Assembly (NCBI GenBank): GCA_947627215.1
Contig: CANQVD010000005.1
Coordinates: 62,001-126,000 of the forward strand
Direction of reading: 5' to 3'
Length of the DNA: 64,000 nt
Source: an uncultured Eisenbergiella sp.
Lineage (GTDB): Bacteria > Bacillota > Clostridia > Lachnospirales > Lachnospiraceae
The position numbers were made by a program, and so were the translations under genes. This document shows, in pieces, positions 36,310 to 44,637 of the stretch; the stretch's first letter is position 1; each line of letters starts with the position of its first letter. Under the pieces are notes generated by a model. It searched no databases and was not told the DNA's origin. It saw only the letters and a list, made by a program, of their open reading frames with translations.

Positions 36310-37827
36310 ATGGCAGGAATCGGAACAGAGGCTCTGGATGGTTTCAATACGCTGGTATTCGGCAGTCTGGAGTTTCTGTTCCGCTACCTGCCTCTTTTTT
36401 TGCTGATTTTCTGTCTGATCCCCCAAAAAGCCAGGTGCTTCTGGCTTCTGGCCTACAGCCTGCTTTTATACTGGGCCGGGGAGCCCTGGTATGTATTTCT
36501 GCTTGTGGGCATGGCCGCGGTGAATTATCTGTTCGGGCTGAGCCTGGATCGGCGGAAGCGGCCGGAGGAGGCCGACGAAACGGCTGAGGATGCGGAGGGT
36601 GTGCGGCGCTGGCTGACGGGGGAGGCGCGGCCCGAGGGAGAATGGAAGGAGCTGTTTGTCCGGGAGGCGCACGCGGAGCCGGACGACCGGAACAGAAGGC
36701 TTCTGTTCGTGCTGGCCCTGTTCTGCAATCTGTTCCTTCTTTCCTGGTTCAAATGGAACAATGCCTTCGATAAGAGCTATCTTCTGCCCGTGGGGCTGAG
36801 CTTTTACACGTTCAAAAACCTGTCTTATCTGATCGACGTGTACCGGGGCGAAACGGCGGCGGAGCGTTCTCCTGTCCGGTTCGGCGCGTATCTGTGCATG
36901 TTCCCCCAGATCGTTTCGGGACCCATCATGCGCTACCGGGAGGCGGCAGGGGAGCTGTCCTTCGAGCGCGGTATTTCGCTTTACCGGCTGGAAAGCGGGA
37001 CAAAGCGGATCGTGGCCGGACTGGCCGCCAAGGTTCTGATCGCGGACCGGCTGGCCATTCTGTGGAACGATCTGCAGACGGTCGGCTTTGAGAGCATTTC
37101 GACCCCGCTCGCGTGGCTGGGGGCGGCGGGATATTCCCTGCAGCTCTATTTCGACTTCTGGGGCTATTCGCTGATCGCGGTGGGAATCGGCGAGATCATC
37201 GGCCTGCCGGTGATCCGGAATTTCCATCATCCGTACGCCTCCCGGTCGGTCAGCGAATTTTACCGCAGATGGCATATGACGCTGGGGAGCTTTTTCCGGG
37301 ATTACGTATATATCCCGCTGGGGGGCAACCGGAAGGGACGGGGACGGACGGCATGCAATCTGCTCGCTGTCTGGCTGCTCACGGGACTCTGGCACGGCAA
37401 CAGCGTCAATTTCCTGCTGTGGGGGTTTGCGCTGGGCGTTTTCATCGTGCTGGAAAGGCTGGCGCTTCGCCCCTTTCTGGAAAAGCATTGCCTGCTGTCC
37501 CATCTGTATGTGCTCCTCGTGATCCCGCTGACCTGGATGGTATTCGCCATTCCTTCCCTGCGGGAAATGGGGATTTATTTCCTGCGGCTGTTTCCGCTGG
37601 CGGGGAGGCCGGAGACGGTGAATCCGGGCGATTTTCTGAAGGAGCTGCGGAGCTTCGCGCCCACCCTCCTGATCGCCGCGGTTTTCTGTGTTCCGGCGGT
37701 GGGGCGCTGGTGCGAACGGCATAAAAACGATACGGCGGTGATCGCAGCGCTGTTCGCGCTGTTCTGGCTGGCCGTCTATCAGATGGCGAACGCCGTGAAC
37801 AATCCGTTCATGTATGCGAATTTCTGA
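36310..37827 (+). CDS. MBOAT-family O-acyltransferase (AlgI-like)
   Basis: Membrane-bound O-acyltransferase of 505 residues that moves acetyl groups across the membrane onto a surface polymer. Many membrane helices; MFPQIVSGPIMRY, DFWGYSLIAVGIGEIIG, RRWHMTLGSFFRDYVYIPLGG and the invariant histidine in LLTGLWHG (about residue 362) are AlgI/PatA/DltB hallmarks. A charged insert of about 60 residues (80-140) is cytoplasmic-looking. The next gene encodes a membrane-tethered SGNH protein, the usual partner. Confidence 0.9.
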   Translation: MAGIGTEALDGFNTLVFGSLEFLFRYLPLFLLIFCLIPQKARCFWLLAYSLLLYWAGEPWYVFLLVGMAAVNYLFGLSLDRRKRPEEADETAEDAEGVRRWLTGEARPEGEWKELFVREAHAEPDDRNRRLLFVLALFCNLFLLSWFKWNNAFDKSYLLPVGLSFYTFKNLSYLIDVYRGETAAERSPVRFGAYLCMFPQIVSGPIMRYREAAGELSFERGISLYRLESGTKRIVAGLAAKVLIADRLAILWNDLQTVGFESISTPLAWLGAAGYSLQLYFDFWGYSLIAVGIGEIIGLPVIRNFHHPYASRSVSEFYRRWHMTLGSFFRDYVYIPLGGNRKGRGRTACNLLAVWLLTGLWHGNSVNFLLWGFALGVFIVLERLALRPFLEKHCLLSHLYVLLVIPLTWMVFAIPSLREMGIYFLRLFPLAGRPETVNPGDFLKELRSFAPTLLIAAVFCVPAVGRWCERHKNDTAVIAALFALFWLAVYQMANAVNNPFMYANF

Positions 37828-37945
37828 CCGGCGCGCCGCAGCGCTGCGTCCGGGCGTTTGGGGGAGCGGCGCTTTCCGCGGCAAAGGCGTTTTCCGGACC
37901 GGCGTATGCGAAGGGCCGTGTCTGTGTTTTGGGGATTGGTGAAGA

Positions 37946-39121
37946 ATGAAACTGTTGAAAAGGTGTCCGCTGGCGGTTCTGCTGGCGGTCAGCGCGCTGG
38001 CGCTGACCGCGGTGGCGTTTGCGAACCGGAACGGGATCTATCGGGAATATGGGAACGGCAAAAACACGGCGCCTGCGCTCGCCATGGTCTTTGAGGGCGC
38101 GAAGGACGGCGTGTTTCCCTGGAGCCCGGACGGAGGGGACATGCCCGCGATGGCGGATGCGGCGGCGGAAAGCGGTTCCCCGGATGGAGGATCCGCGGCG
38201 GCGCATCCCGGCGGCCCGGACGGCGGCTTCCCGGAGGGGGCAGGCCTGATGCCGGAGGCGGGCGGGACGGCGGCGAACGCCCCGGAGGAGGAAGCGGAAC
38301 GGCAGACAGCGGAGGCGCTGGAGGAAGCGGCAGACGGACCGGATGGCGGCGAAATTCCGGATCGCGCATCGGAAGGCGCGGAAAGCGAAGCGTCCGGTGA
38401 AACAGATCCCGGCGCCGGCGTACCGTACGGGACGGAAGGAACGTCCGAGGCGGAGGCGCAGCCGCAGACACCGGAAGATGGGGACGAGGATGTCACCTGG
38501 GATTTTGTGCAGGTGGACGCGTCCTATCTGGACGACGCGCTGTTCATCGGAGATTCCCGCACCCAGGGGCTGTTTGAGTACGGCGGCCTGGAGGATCACG
38601 CCACCTTTTTCTGCAAAACATCCCTGACCATTTACGATCTGTTTAAGAACGAACTCGCCTTTATCAAAACGGATGCGGGCAGTCAGACGCTCACGCAGGC
38701 GCTGTCTGAACGCCAGTACGGCAAAATCTATCTGATGCTGGGCATCAATGAGATGGGGACCGGCACGCCGGAAAGCTTTTTTACGGAATATGCAAAGGCA
38801 GTCATGCAGATCCGGCAACTGCAGCCGGACGCCATTCTGTTCGTACAGGGAATCATGCACGTGGCGGCGAAAAAGAACGCCTCCGATCCCATTTTCAACA
38901 ATTTCAACATCGATGTGCGCAACGTGGAGATCCAGACGCTGGAGGATAAGCGGGATATTTTTTACCTGGATGTGAACGAAGTGGTCTGCGACGAGAACGG
39001 GAACCTGTTCGACGGCTGGTCCTTCGATCAGGTCCATCTGAAGGGGAAATACTACCAGGTCTGGAAGGATTTTCTGCTGCAGCACGGGATCGTGCGGGAG
39101 CAGGAAGGGAATGGAAACTGA
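37946..39121 (+). CDS. Membrane-anchored SGNH/GDSL-like protein, probable O-acetyltransfer partner
   Basis: 391 residues: an N-terminal membrane segment (about 7-27), an unusually long Ala/Gly/Glu/Pro-rich low-complexity spacer (about 55-185), and an SGNH domain with block I GDSRTQG (Ser about residue 204), block III LGINEMG and block V FDQVH. It would sit outside the membrane. Pairing with an MBOAT gene 118 bases upstream suggests AlgI-AlgX/DltD-like polymer acetylation. The spacer may cross the cell wall. The acceptor polymer is unknown. Confidence 0.78.
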   Translation: MKLLKRCPLAVLLAVSALALTAVAFANRNGIYREYGNGKNTAPALAMVFEGAKDGVFPWSPDGGDMPAMADAAAESGSPDGGSAAAHPGGPDGGFPEGAGLMPEAGGTAANAPEEEAERQTAEALEEAADGPDGGEIPDRASEGAESEASGETDPGAGVPYGTEGTSEAEAQPQTPEDGDEDVTWDFVQVDASYLDDALFIGDSRTQGLFEYGGLEDHATFFCKTSLTIYDLFKNELAFIKTDAGSQTLTQALSERQYGKIYLMLGINEMGTGTPESFFTEYAKAVMQIRQLQPDAILFVQGIMHVAAKKNASDPIFNNFNIDVRNVEIQTLEDKRDIFYLDVNEVVCDENGNLFDGWSFDQVHLKGKYYQVWKDFLLQHGIVREQEGNGN

Positions 39122-39219
39122 TCCGTGCAGGCCCGCACGCATAAAAAACGCCCGTGCGCAGAGTAGACAGAATCCGCGGAACGCAGTTATGCATATCTGA
39201 CAAACTTTTCGCGCGGCGA

Positions 39220-39249
39220 TTGACGCCGTTTGCGCGGGCGTGATAGAAT
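39220..39249 (+). promoter_or_regulatory. Candidate promoter of the hendecad-repeat protein gene
   Basis: TTGACG (39220-39225), 18-bp spacer, TAGAAT (39244-39249); about 125 bases before the ATG at 39374. Confidence 0.55.
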
Positions 39250-39373
39250 GATCGCACATCAACAATTCTGAAAATCGATTTGCAGATTTTGAAGATCAAC
39301 ACATCAGTTTCATGTGAAATTCCAGTTTCCCGTGAAAGAGAATGACATCGCAAAAATCAACAAAAGGGGGAGT

Positions 39374-41431
39374 ATGCCTGTGAAAACGACAGGACGGAAG
39401 ACTTTTTGCGCGAAAACGGAGAAAAAAGGGTGGAAGTGGACGAAAAAGAGAGCGGTCCTGTGCGCGGCCGCCGCGGCCCTCGTCCTTATGGCAGGGGTAG
39501 GAGTGCTCCGGGGATTCCGGCAATCGGAAAAAGGAGCGGCGCGTCAGGAGGCGGTGATGCAGATCCGCAGCCAACTGCATGAGGAAATGGAGGAGGCGGC
39601 CGGTTATCTGGAAAAGCTGGACGAGCGCGTCGCGCGGAGTCAGGAAAAGCTGGAGGAGGTCAACGGCCAGCTCAAAAACCGTCAGGAGACGCTTCTGGAG
39701 GTGGAAACGGTGCAGAAGAAGCTGACGGAGAACACGGCGGACGTATCCGTGCGGGTCACGGAAATGGAAAAGCAGGCCGCGGTACAGATCGCGGATTTAC
39801 AGGGGGAGATGAGTTCTCTCCGCGAGGAAATCCTGCGCGTCCTGCGGGCGATGGACGAAAGCCTGCAGGCGATGGATCCGGGAGGGTCCGCCGCGGTTCG
39901 GGACCAGGAAGCCTTTTTCGAAAAGCTTGACGGGCTGAGCGGCGACATGCAGAAGATCGGCAGGGCGGCGGAGGCACTGCAGACGGATCTGGACCGGGCG
40001 CAGACCGACCTGCGGGGACTGATCGGAGCGCTTGAGGAGCGCGGGATCGGAGATAACGAAGCGCTGCTGACGGCGCTTTCGGAGGCGGAGGCGGAACTGA
40101 AGAACGCGCAGGAAACAGGCGTTTCCCGGCTGTCCGATGCGCTGGAGGCGGCGGGGCAGTCGGTGAACGGAAATCTGGGCCTGCTGCAGGCGGCGATGGA
40201 CGGAGATTTTCAGGAGCTGGAGACCGCGGTGGATGAGAATTTCGCTGCCATGCAGGCCTCGGCCGACGAGCAGTTCCAAGCGATCCAGACAACGGCGGGA
40301 GAAAATTTCAACGCGCTGCGCGCCTCGGCGGACGAGAGCTTCAACGGCCTGCACACGGCGGTGGACGGCGGCTTCGGCGGCATACAGACCGCCATGGACG
40401 GCGGTTTCGGCGATGTGCGGACCGCCATGGACGGGGGCTTCGGCGATGTGCGGACCGCCATGGACGGGGGCTTCGGCGATGTGCAGACCGCCATGGACGG
40501 GGGCTTCGACAGCGTGCAGACCGCTATGGACAGCGGCTTCGGCGGCGTGCAGACTGCCATGAGCGGGAGCTTTGACAGGCTTCAGGCTGCCATGGAGCAG
40601 GGGCTGTCAGAGCAGCGGAGCGCATCGGAGGCACAGACGGGCGCGCTGAAAACGGGCATGGAGGAGCGGTTCGCCGCGCTCAATCAGGCGGTGGAGGAAA
40701 AGGCGGCAGCGCTGGACGGAGGCATCGCGGCGCTGGGACAGAGGGTATCGCAGGATCTGGAGCTGCGCTTTGCGGAGTCCGGAAACAGCGCTGCGGAGCT
40801 CAAAAGCTGCATCCTGCAACTTCAGGAAACGCTGGGGCAGGAGCTGGATCAGGTTTTTACATCTGTGAGTAATGGAAAAAGAATGCTGGCGTCCGCATTG
40901 CTCACAAAAGGAGTCGCCGAAGCGGAGAATGCCTCTTTTTCGGAGATCATGGACGCCATTCTGCGCATTCCCCAGAAGATCGTGATCGGGCAGGAGGAGC
41001 TGCCCGGACAGGTGTCGTTTCAGTACCATTATCATGTGGACGGAAACGGGGAGAATCCGCATACGGAAATGCAGGACGCTCCGGGCGGCTGTTATACGCG
41101 CCCGCTGACGCATGTGCATTCCCGGGAAGCGGGATGCTACGGGACGGAAGCGTATCATGAACACAGCGGCGACTGCCCGGGACATCCGGCGCAGGCGGAC
41201 CCGGAAACGGAAGGCGGGGACGCTGAGGAATGGGTCTATGACTGTGACGGCGAACCGAACGCGTCCCGGACGGTTCTGATCTGCGGACGTGAGGAGGGCG
41301 CCGCGGAGGGCTACGGCGTTTCCTGCGCCCTGGCGGACGGACAGGTGATCGGAGCGGTCTATTCGTATGACACGGCGGCCGTGCGGGAGGAGCAGTCCGC
41401 GGCGGACGGCCCCGCGCAGGACGGGACATGA
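39374..41431 (+). CDS. Membrane-anchored coiled-coil protein with 11-residue repeats and a Cys/His-rich tail
   Basis: 685 residues, function unknown. Start at 39374 follows AGGGGGAG; a GTG at 39314 is possible. A basic N-terminus and one membrane helix (about 26-46) are followed by long coiled coils (about 55-270). Then come twelve 11-residue units (273-404) with consensus T-A-M-D-x-G-F-G-x-V-Q. A stretch KRMLASALLTKGVAEAENASFSEIM resembles domains of phage tail or collar proteins. The C-terminus is rich in Cys and His (GGCYTRPLTHVHSREAGCYG). Likely a cell-surface fibre. It lies directly upstream of spoIVA, same strand. Confidence 0.6.
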   Translation: MPVKTTGRKTFCAKTEKKGWKWTKKRAVLCAAAAALVLMAGVGVLRGFRQSEKGAARQEAVMQIRSQLHEEMEEAAGYLEKLDERVARSQEKLEEVNGQLKNRQETLLEVETVQKKLTENTADVSVRVTEMEKQAAVQIADLQGEMSSLREEILRVLRAMDESLQAMDPGGSAAVRDQEAFFEKLDGLSGDMQKIGRAAEALQTDLDRAQTDLRGLIGALEERGIGDNEALLTALSEAEAELKNAQETGVSRLSDALEAAGQSVNGNLGLLQAAMDGDFQELETAVDENFAAMQASADEQFQAIQTTAGENFNALRASADESFNGLHTAVDGGFGGIQTAMDGGFGDVRTAMDGGFGDVRTAMDGGFGDVQTAMDGGFDSVQTAMDSGFGGVQTAMSGSFDRLQAAMEQGLSEQRSASEAQTGALKTGMEERFAALNQAVEEKAAALDGGIAALGQRVSQDLELRFAESGNSAAELKSCILQLQETLGQELDQVFTSVSNGKRMLASALLTKGVAEAENASFSEIMDAILRIPQKIVIGQEELPGQVSFQYHYHVDGNGENPHTEMQDAPGGCYTRPLTHVHSREAGCYGTEAYHEHSGDCPGHPAQADPETEGGDAEEWVYDCDGEPNASRTVLICGREEGAAEGYGVSCALADGQVIGAVYSYDTAAVREEQSAADGPAQDGT
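40190..40585 (+). repeat. Twelve 33-bp in-frame units encoding an 11-residue (hendecad) repeat
   Basis: Units start every 33 bases from 40190. The first five are diverged at DNA level; units from 40388 to 40519 are nearly identical, implying recent expansion by slippage or unequal recombination. A degenerate thirteenth unit follows (40586-40618). Eleven-residue periodicity is that of right-handed coiled coils. Confidence 0.85.
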
Positions 41432-41440
41432 AAGGATGCG

Positions 41441-41470
41441 TTCTAAATGGCGCCCCGCGCCGCATATAGT
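41441..41470 (+). promoter_or_regulatory. Candidate sigma-E (sporulation) promoter of spoIVA
   Basis: TTCTAAAT (41441-41448), 14-bp spacer, CATATAGT (41463-41470), resembling the sigma-E pattern with a CATA-type -10. spoIVA is a known sigma-E target in Bacillus. Located about 50 bases before the start codon. Confidence 0.4.
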
Positions 41471-41519
41471 GTAACAGCAAAAATGTTGACACTGATGACG
41501 GAGGCAAAGGGGAGCTCAT

Positions 41520-43013
41520 ATGGAAAATCAGCAGGCGGAAAACTGGAATGCCGGCAATCTGTACCGCGATATGAAGGAACGGACAGGCGGAGAGATCTAC
41601 ATAGGCGTGGTCGGGCCGGTGCGGACCGGAAAATCCACTTTCATCAAACGGTTTATGGATACGGCGGTACTGCCCTATATGACGGATGAGGCGGGACGCG
41701 GCAGGGCGAAGGATGAACTGCCCCAGAGCGCGGGCGGGAAGACGGTCACCACGACGGAGCCGAAATTCATCCCGCAGGAGGCGGCGTCGATCCGGCTGGG
41801 CGGAGACGTGAACGTGAAGGTCCGCCTGGTGGACTGCGTCGGCTTCATGGTGGAGGGAGCGGCCGGCCATTTGGAGGAAGGCGCGGAACGGATGGTCAAA
41901 ACGCCGTGGTATGATGCGGAGATCCCCTTTACGCAGGCGGCGGAGGTGGGGACCCGAAAGGTCATCACGGACCATTCCACCATAGGGATCGTGGTGACGG
42001 CGGACGGAAGCTTCGGGGATCTGCCCAGGGAGAGCTTTCTGCCTGCGGAGGAAAAAGCCATTTCCGAGCTGAAAAAGCTGCGCAGGCCGTTTCTCGTGCT
42101 GGTCAATTCCGCGAAGCCCTACGGACAGGACGCGGAACGGACGGCCGAGGAGATCCGGAAGAAATATCAGGTTTTTGCCATGACGGTGAACTGTGCTCAG
42201 CTTCGGGAAACGGATATCCGGCACATCATGGAGCAGGTGCTTTATGAATTTCCGGTCACCATGGTGGAATTTTACATGCCGAAGTGGGTGGAGATGCTGC
42301 CGGCGAATCACAGGATGAAGGCGGATCTGATTTCCGGGATCCGGCAGATGATGGGACAGATCAATACGGTCCGGGATGTGACGGAGCATCCGGTCAGCCT
42401 GCAGGGAGAGTATATCCGCCGCTGCATGGTGGAAAACATCAATATGGCGGACGGCTGTGTCCGCGTGGTGCTGGACATGGATGAGAAGTATTATTACGAA
42501 ATGCTGAGCGAAATGACCGGAGAGACCATTGACAGCGAATACGGTCTGATGGATCTGATCCGGGAAATGGCATCCATGAAGCGGGAGTATACCCGTGTGC
42601 TGGCGGCCATGCAGGCGGTGAAATCCAAGGGCTACGGCGTGGTGCTTCCGCAGCGGGAGGAGATCCGGCTGGAGAAGCCGGAGGTGATCCGGCACGGGAA
42701 CAAATACGGCGTGAAGATCCGGGCGGAGAGCCCTTCCCTGCATTTCATCCGCGCCAATGTGGTGACGGAGATCGCCCCCATTGTGGGGACCGAGCAGCAG
42801 GCGAAGGACCTGATCGGCTATATCGACGAGAACGGCCGGAACGATGGAATCTGGGAGACGAATATCTTCGGCAAGACCGTGGAGCAACTGGTGAACGACG
42901 GCATCCGCGCCAAGATCTCCATGCTGGGAGAGGAGAGCCAGAGCAAGCTGCAGGATACGATGCAGAAGATCGTGAACGATTCCACCGGCGGGATGGTGTG
43001 CATCATCATCTGA
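41520..43013 (+). CDS. spoIVA: Stage IV sporulation protein A
   Basis: Cytoskeletal ATPase that polymerises on the outer forespore membrane and forms the base of the spore coat. 497 residues. Walker A GPVRTGKS (about 32-39) near the N-terminus, DCVGFMVEG-type switch region and a C-terminus ending with a hydrophobic GGMVCIII tail as in the family. RBS AAAGGGGAG. Its presence shows the organism forms endospores or descends from spore formers. Confidence 0.95.
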   Translation: MENQQAENWNAGNLYRDMKERTGGEIYIGVVGPVRTGKSTFIKRFMDTAVLPYMTDEAGRGRAKDELPQSAGGKTVTTTEPKFIPQEAASIRLGGDVNVKVRLVDCVGFMVEGAAGHLEEGAERMVKTPWYDAEIPFTQAAEVGTRKVITDHSTIGIVVTADGSFGDLPRESFLPAEEKAISELKKLRRPFLVLVNSAKPYGQDAERTAEEIRKKYQVFAMTVNCAQLRETDIRHIMEQVLYEFPVTMVEFYMPKWVEMLPANHRMKADLISGIRQMMGQINTVRDVTEHPVSLQGEYIRRCMVENINMADGCVRVVLDMDEKYYYEMLSEMTGETIDSEYGLMDLIREMASMKREYTRVLAAMQAVKSKGYGVVLPQREEIRLEKPEVIRHGNKYGVKIRAESPSLHFIRANVVTEIAPIVGTEQQAKDLIGYIDENGRNDGIWETNIFGKTVEQLVNDGIRAKISMLGEESQSKLQDTMQKIVNDSTGGMVCIII

Positions 43014-43185
43014 GCGCGTATCGGTCAGGATACGACAGCCGCCGGGCAAAACAATCTGTTGCAAAGAGAAAGGAACTATGTAATAATGTAGGGGCTGGAC
43101 ACGGTGTGTGCAGCTCCGCCGTCATGCGCGGCGGGAGGAAAAGCAGGATCGGACCTGAAAGAGAAGACGAAAAGGATGGTTGTTT

Positions 43186-44562
43186 ATGAATTTACTGAAG
43201 AAGCTGTTCGCTCCCATCGATATGACGGAGGGAACGCCCTGGAAACAGATCACGCTTTTTGCGATCCCCATGCTGATCGGAAATATCGCCCAGCAGCTTT
43301 ACAATACGGTGGATTCCATCGTGGTGGGACGGTATGTGGGGGATAATGCGCTGGCGGCTGTGGGCAGCGCGGGTCCTGTGTTAAATCTCCTGCTGGTATT
43401 GTTCATCGGGATATCCGCGGGGGCGAGCATCATGGTGGCCCAGTATTTCGGCGCGAAGCAGCGGGAGGAGCTGGCCAGCTCCATCGGCACGTGCATTTCT
43501 CTGACAGCGGCCTCCTGCGTATTCATCATGATCGTGGGCCCCATTGTCACGCGGCCCCTTCTGCGGCTTCTGAACACGCCGGACAGCATCATGGAATGGT
43601 GCGCTTCCTATCTGAACATCCTGTTCATCGGCGTGGTGGGCATGGCCTACTACAATATCCTCAGCGGCATCCTCCGCGGCCTGGGGGATTCCGTATCGGC
43701 GCTGATCTATCTGCTGATCGCTACGGTGCTCAATATTTTTCTGGATATCCTTTTCGTGGCGTCCTTTGAAATGGGCGTGGCCGGCGTGGCGCTGGCAACG
43801 GCCATCGCGCAGGCGATCTCTTCTCTGTTCTGTATGCGAAAGCTCCTGCACATGAAGGAAATCTTTGAGATGCATAAAAAGGATCTGGTTCCCACCGCCA
43901 AGCATTCCAGGTCTGTGGTGCGGCTGGGCCTGCCTTCCGGCATCACGCAGGCCATTTTTTCCATGGCGATGATCGTGGTGCAGTCTCTGACCAACAGCTT
44001 CGGCGAAATGTTCATCGCGGCGAACGTGATCGTCATGCGTGTGGACGGGTTCGCCATGATGCCCAACTTCTCCTTCGGGACCGCCATGACGACGTACGCG
44101 GGGCAGAATGTGGGCGCGAAGAAATACGACCGGGTGAACAGCGGCGCGAAGCAGGGAACGTGGATTGCCGTGGGGGTTTCTGCGGTGATCACGGGGCTGA
44201 TCCTGATCTTCGGGAAATATCTGATGAGCATTTTCACCGCCACGCCGGAGCTGGTGGATCTGAGCATGAACCTGATGCGGGTTCTGGCGTTCGGCTATAT
44301 CGCCATGGCGGTGACCCAGAGCCTGTCCGGTGTGATGCGGGGCGCGGGCGATACGATGACGCCCATGTGGATTTCCCTGGTCACCACGGTGGGCATTCGG
44401 GTGCCGGTGGCCTACCTGATCTCCTGGATGACCAGGGCGCCGGGGCTGCCCAACGGGTCGTTTTACTGTATTTCCGTATCGCTGCTGGTATCCTGGCTGC
44501 TGGGCGCGGCCATCACGGCGTTCTTTTACGGAAGAGGGAAGTGGAGAGAAAAGTCTCTGTAA
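43186..44562 (+). CDS. MATE-family efflux transporter
   Basis: Membrane antiporter of 458 residues with about twelve hydrophobic segments in two homologous halves. The N-terminal PWKQITLFAIPMLIGNIAQQLYNTVDSIVVGRYVG is typical of Firmicutes MATE/NorM-like pumps that export cationic drugs with sodium or protons. Start at 43186 follows AAAGGAT; the frame also opens at 43180 (TTG). A weak promoter may lie at 43059-43086 (TTGCAA-16-TAATAA). Confidence 0.9.
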   Translation: MNLLKKLFAPIDMTEGTPWKQITLFAIPMLIGNIAQQLYNTVDSIVVGRYVGDNALAAVGSAGPVLNLLLVLFIGISAGASIMVAQYFGAKQREELASSIGTCISLTAASCVFIMIVGPIVTRPLLRLLNTPDSIMEWCASYLNILFIGVVGMAYYNILSGILRGLGDSVSALIYLLIATVLNIFLDILFVASFEMGVAGVALATAIAQAISSLFCMRKLLHMKEIFEMHKKDLVPTAKHSRSVVRLGLPSGITQAIFSMAMIVVQSLTNSFGEMFIAANVIVMRVDGFAMMPNFSFGTAMTTYAGQNVGAKKYDRVNSGAKQGTWIAVGVSAVITGLILIFGKYLMSIFTATPELVDLSMNLMRVLAFGYIAMAVTQSLSGVMRGAGDTMTPMWISLVTTVGIRVPVAYLISWMTRAPGLPNGSFYCISVSLLVSWLLGAAITAFFYGRGKWREKSL

Positions 44563-44573
44563 AAAGAAAGAAA

Positions 44574-44617
44574 GGGAATTGCGGTCGGTCCGTGCGGACC
44601 CTGCAATTCCCTTTTTT
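44574..44617. terminator. Bidirectional Rho-independent terminator between the MATE and vanW-like genes
   Basis: GGGAATTGC (44574-44582) pairs with GCAATTCCC (44603-44611), with an inner GGTCC/GGACC stem. Six T follow on the plus strand (44612-44617), and the minus strand is T-rich past the other end, so it serves both convergent genes. Confidence 0.8.
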
Positions 44618-44637
44618 ATAAGCGGAACAAACGGCGG

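Noticed and set aside
36466-37884. 472-codon minus-strand ORF
   Set aside because: Antisense to the MBOAT gene, whose motifs are unambiguous.
40355-40585. Regularly spaced 33-bp repeats suggesting a CRISPR array
   Set aside because: Repeats are contiguous with no unique spacers, in frame, and encode a protein period of 11 residues.
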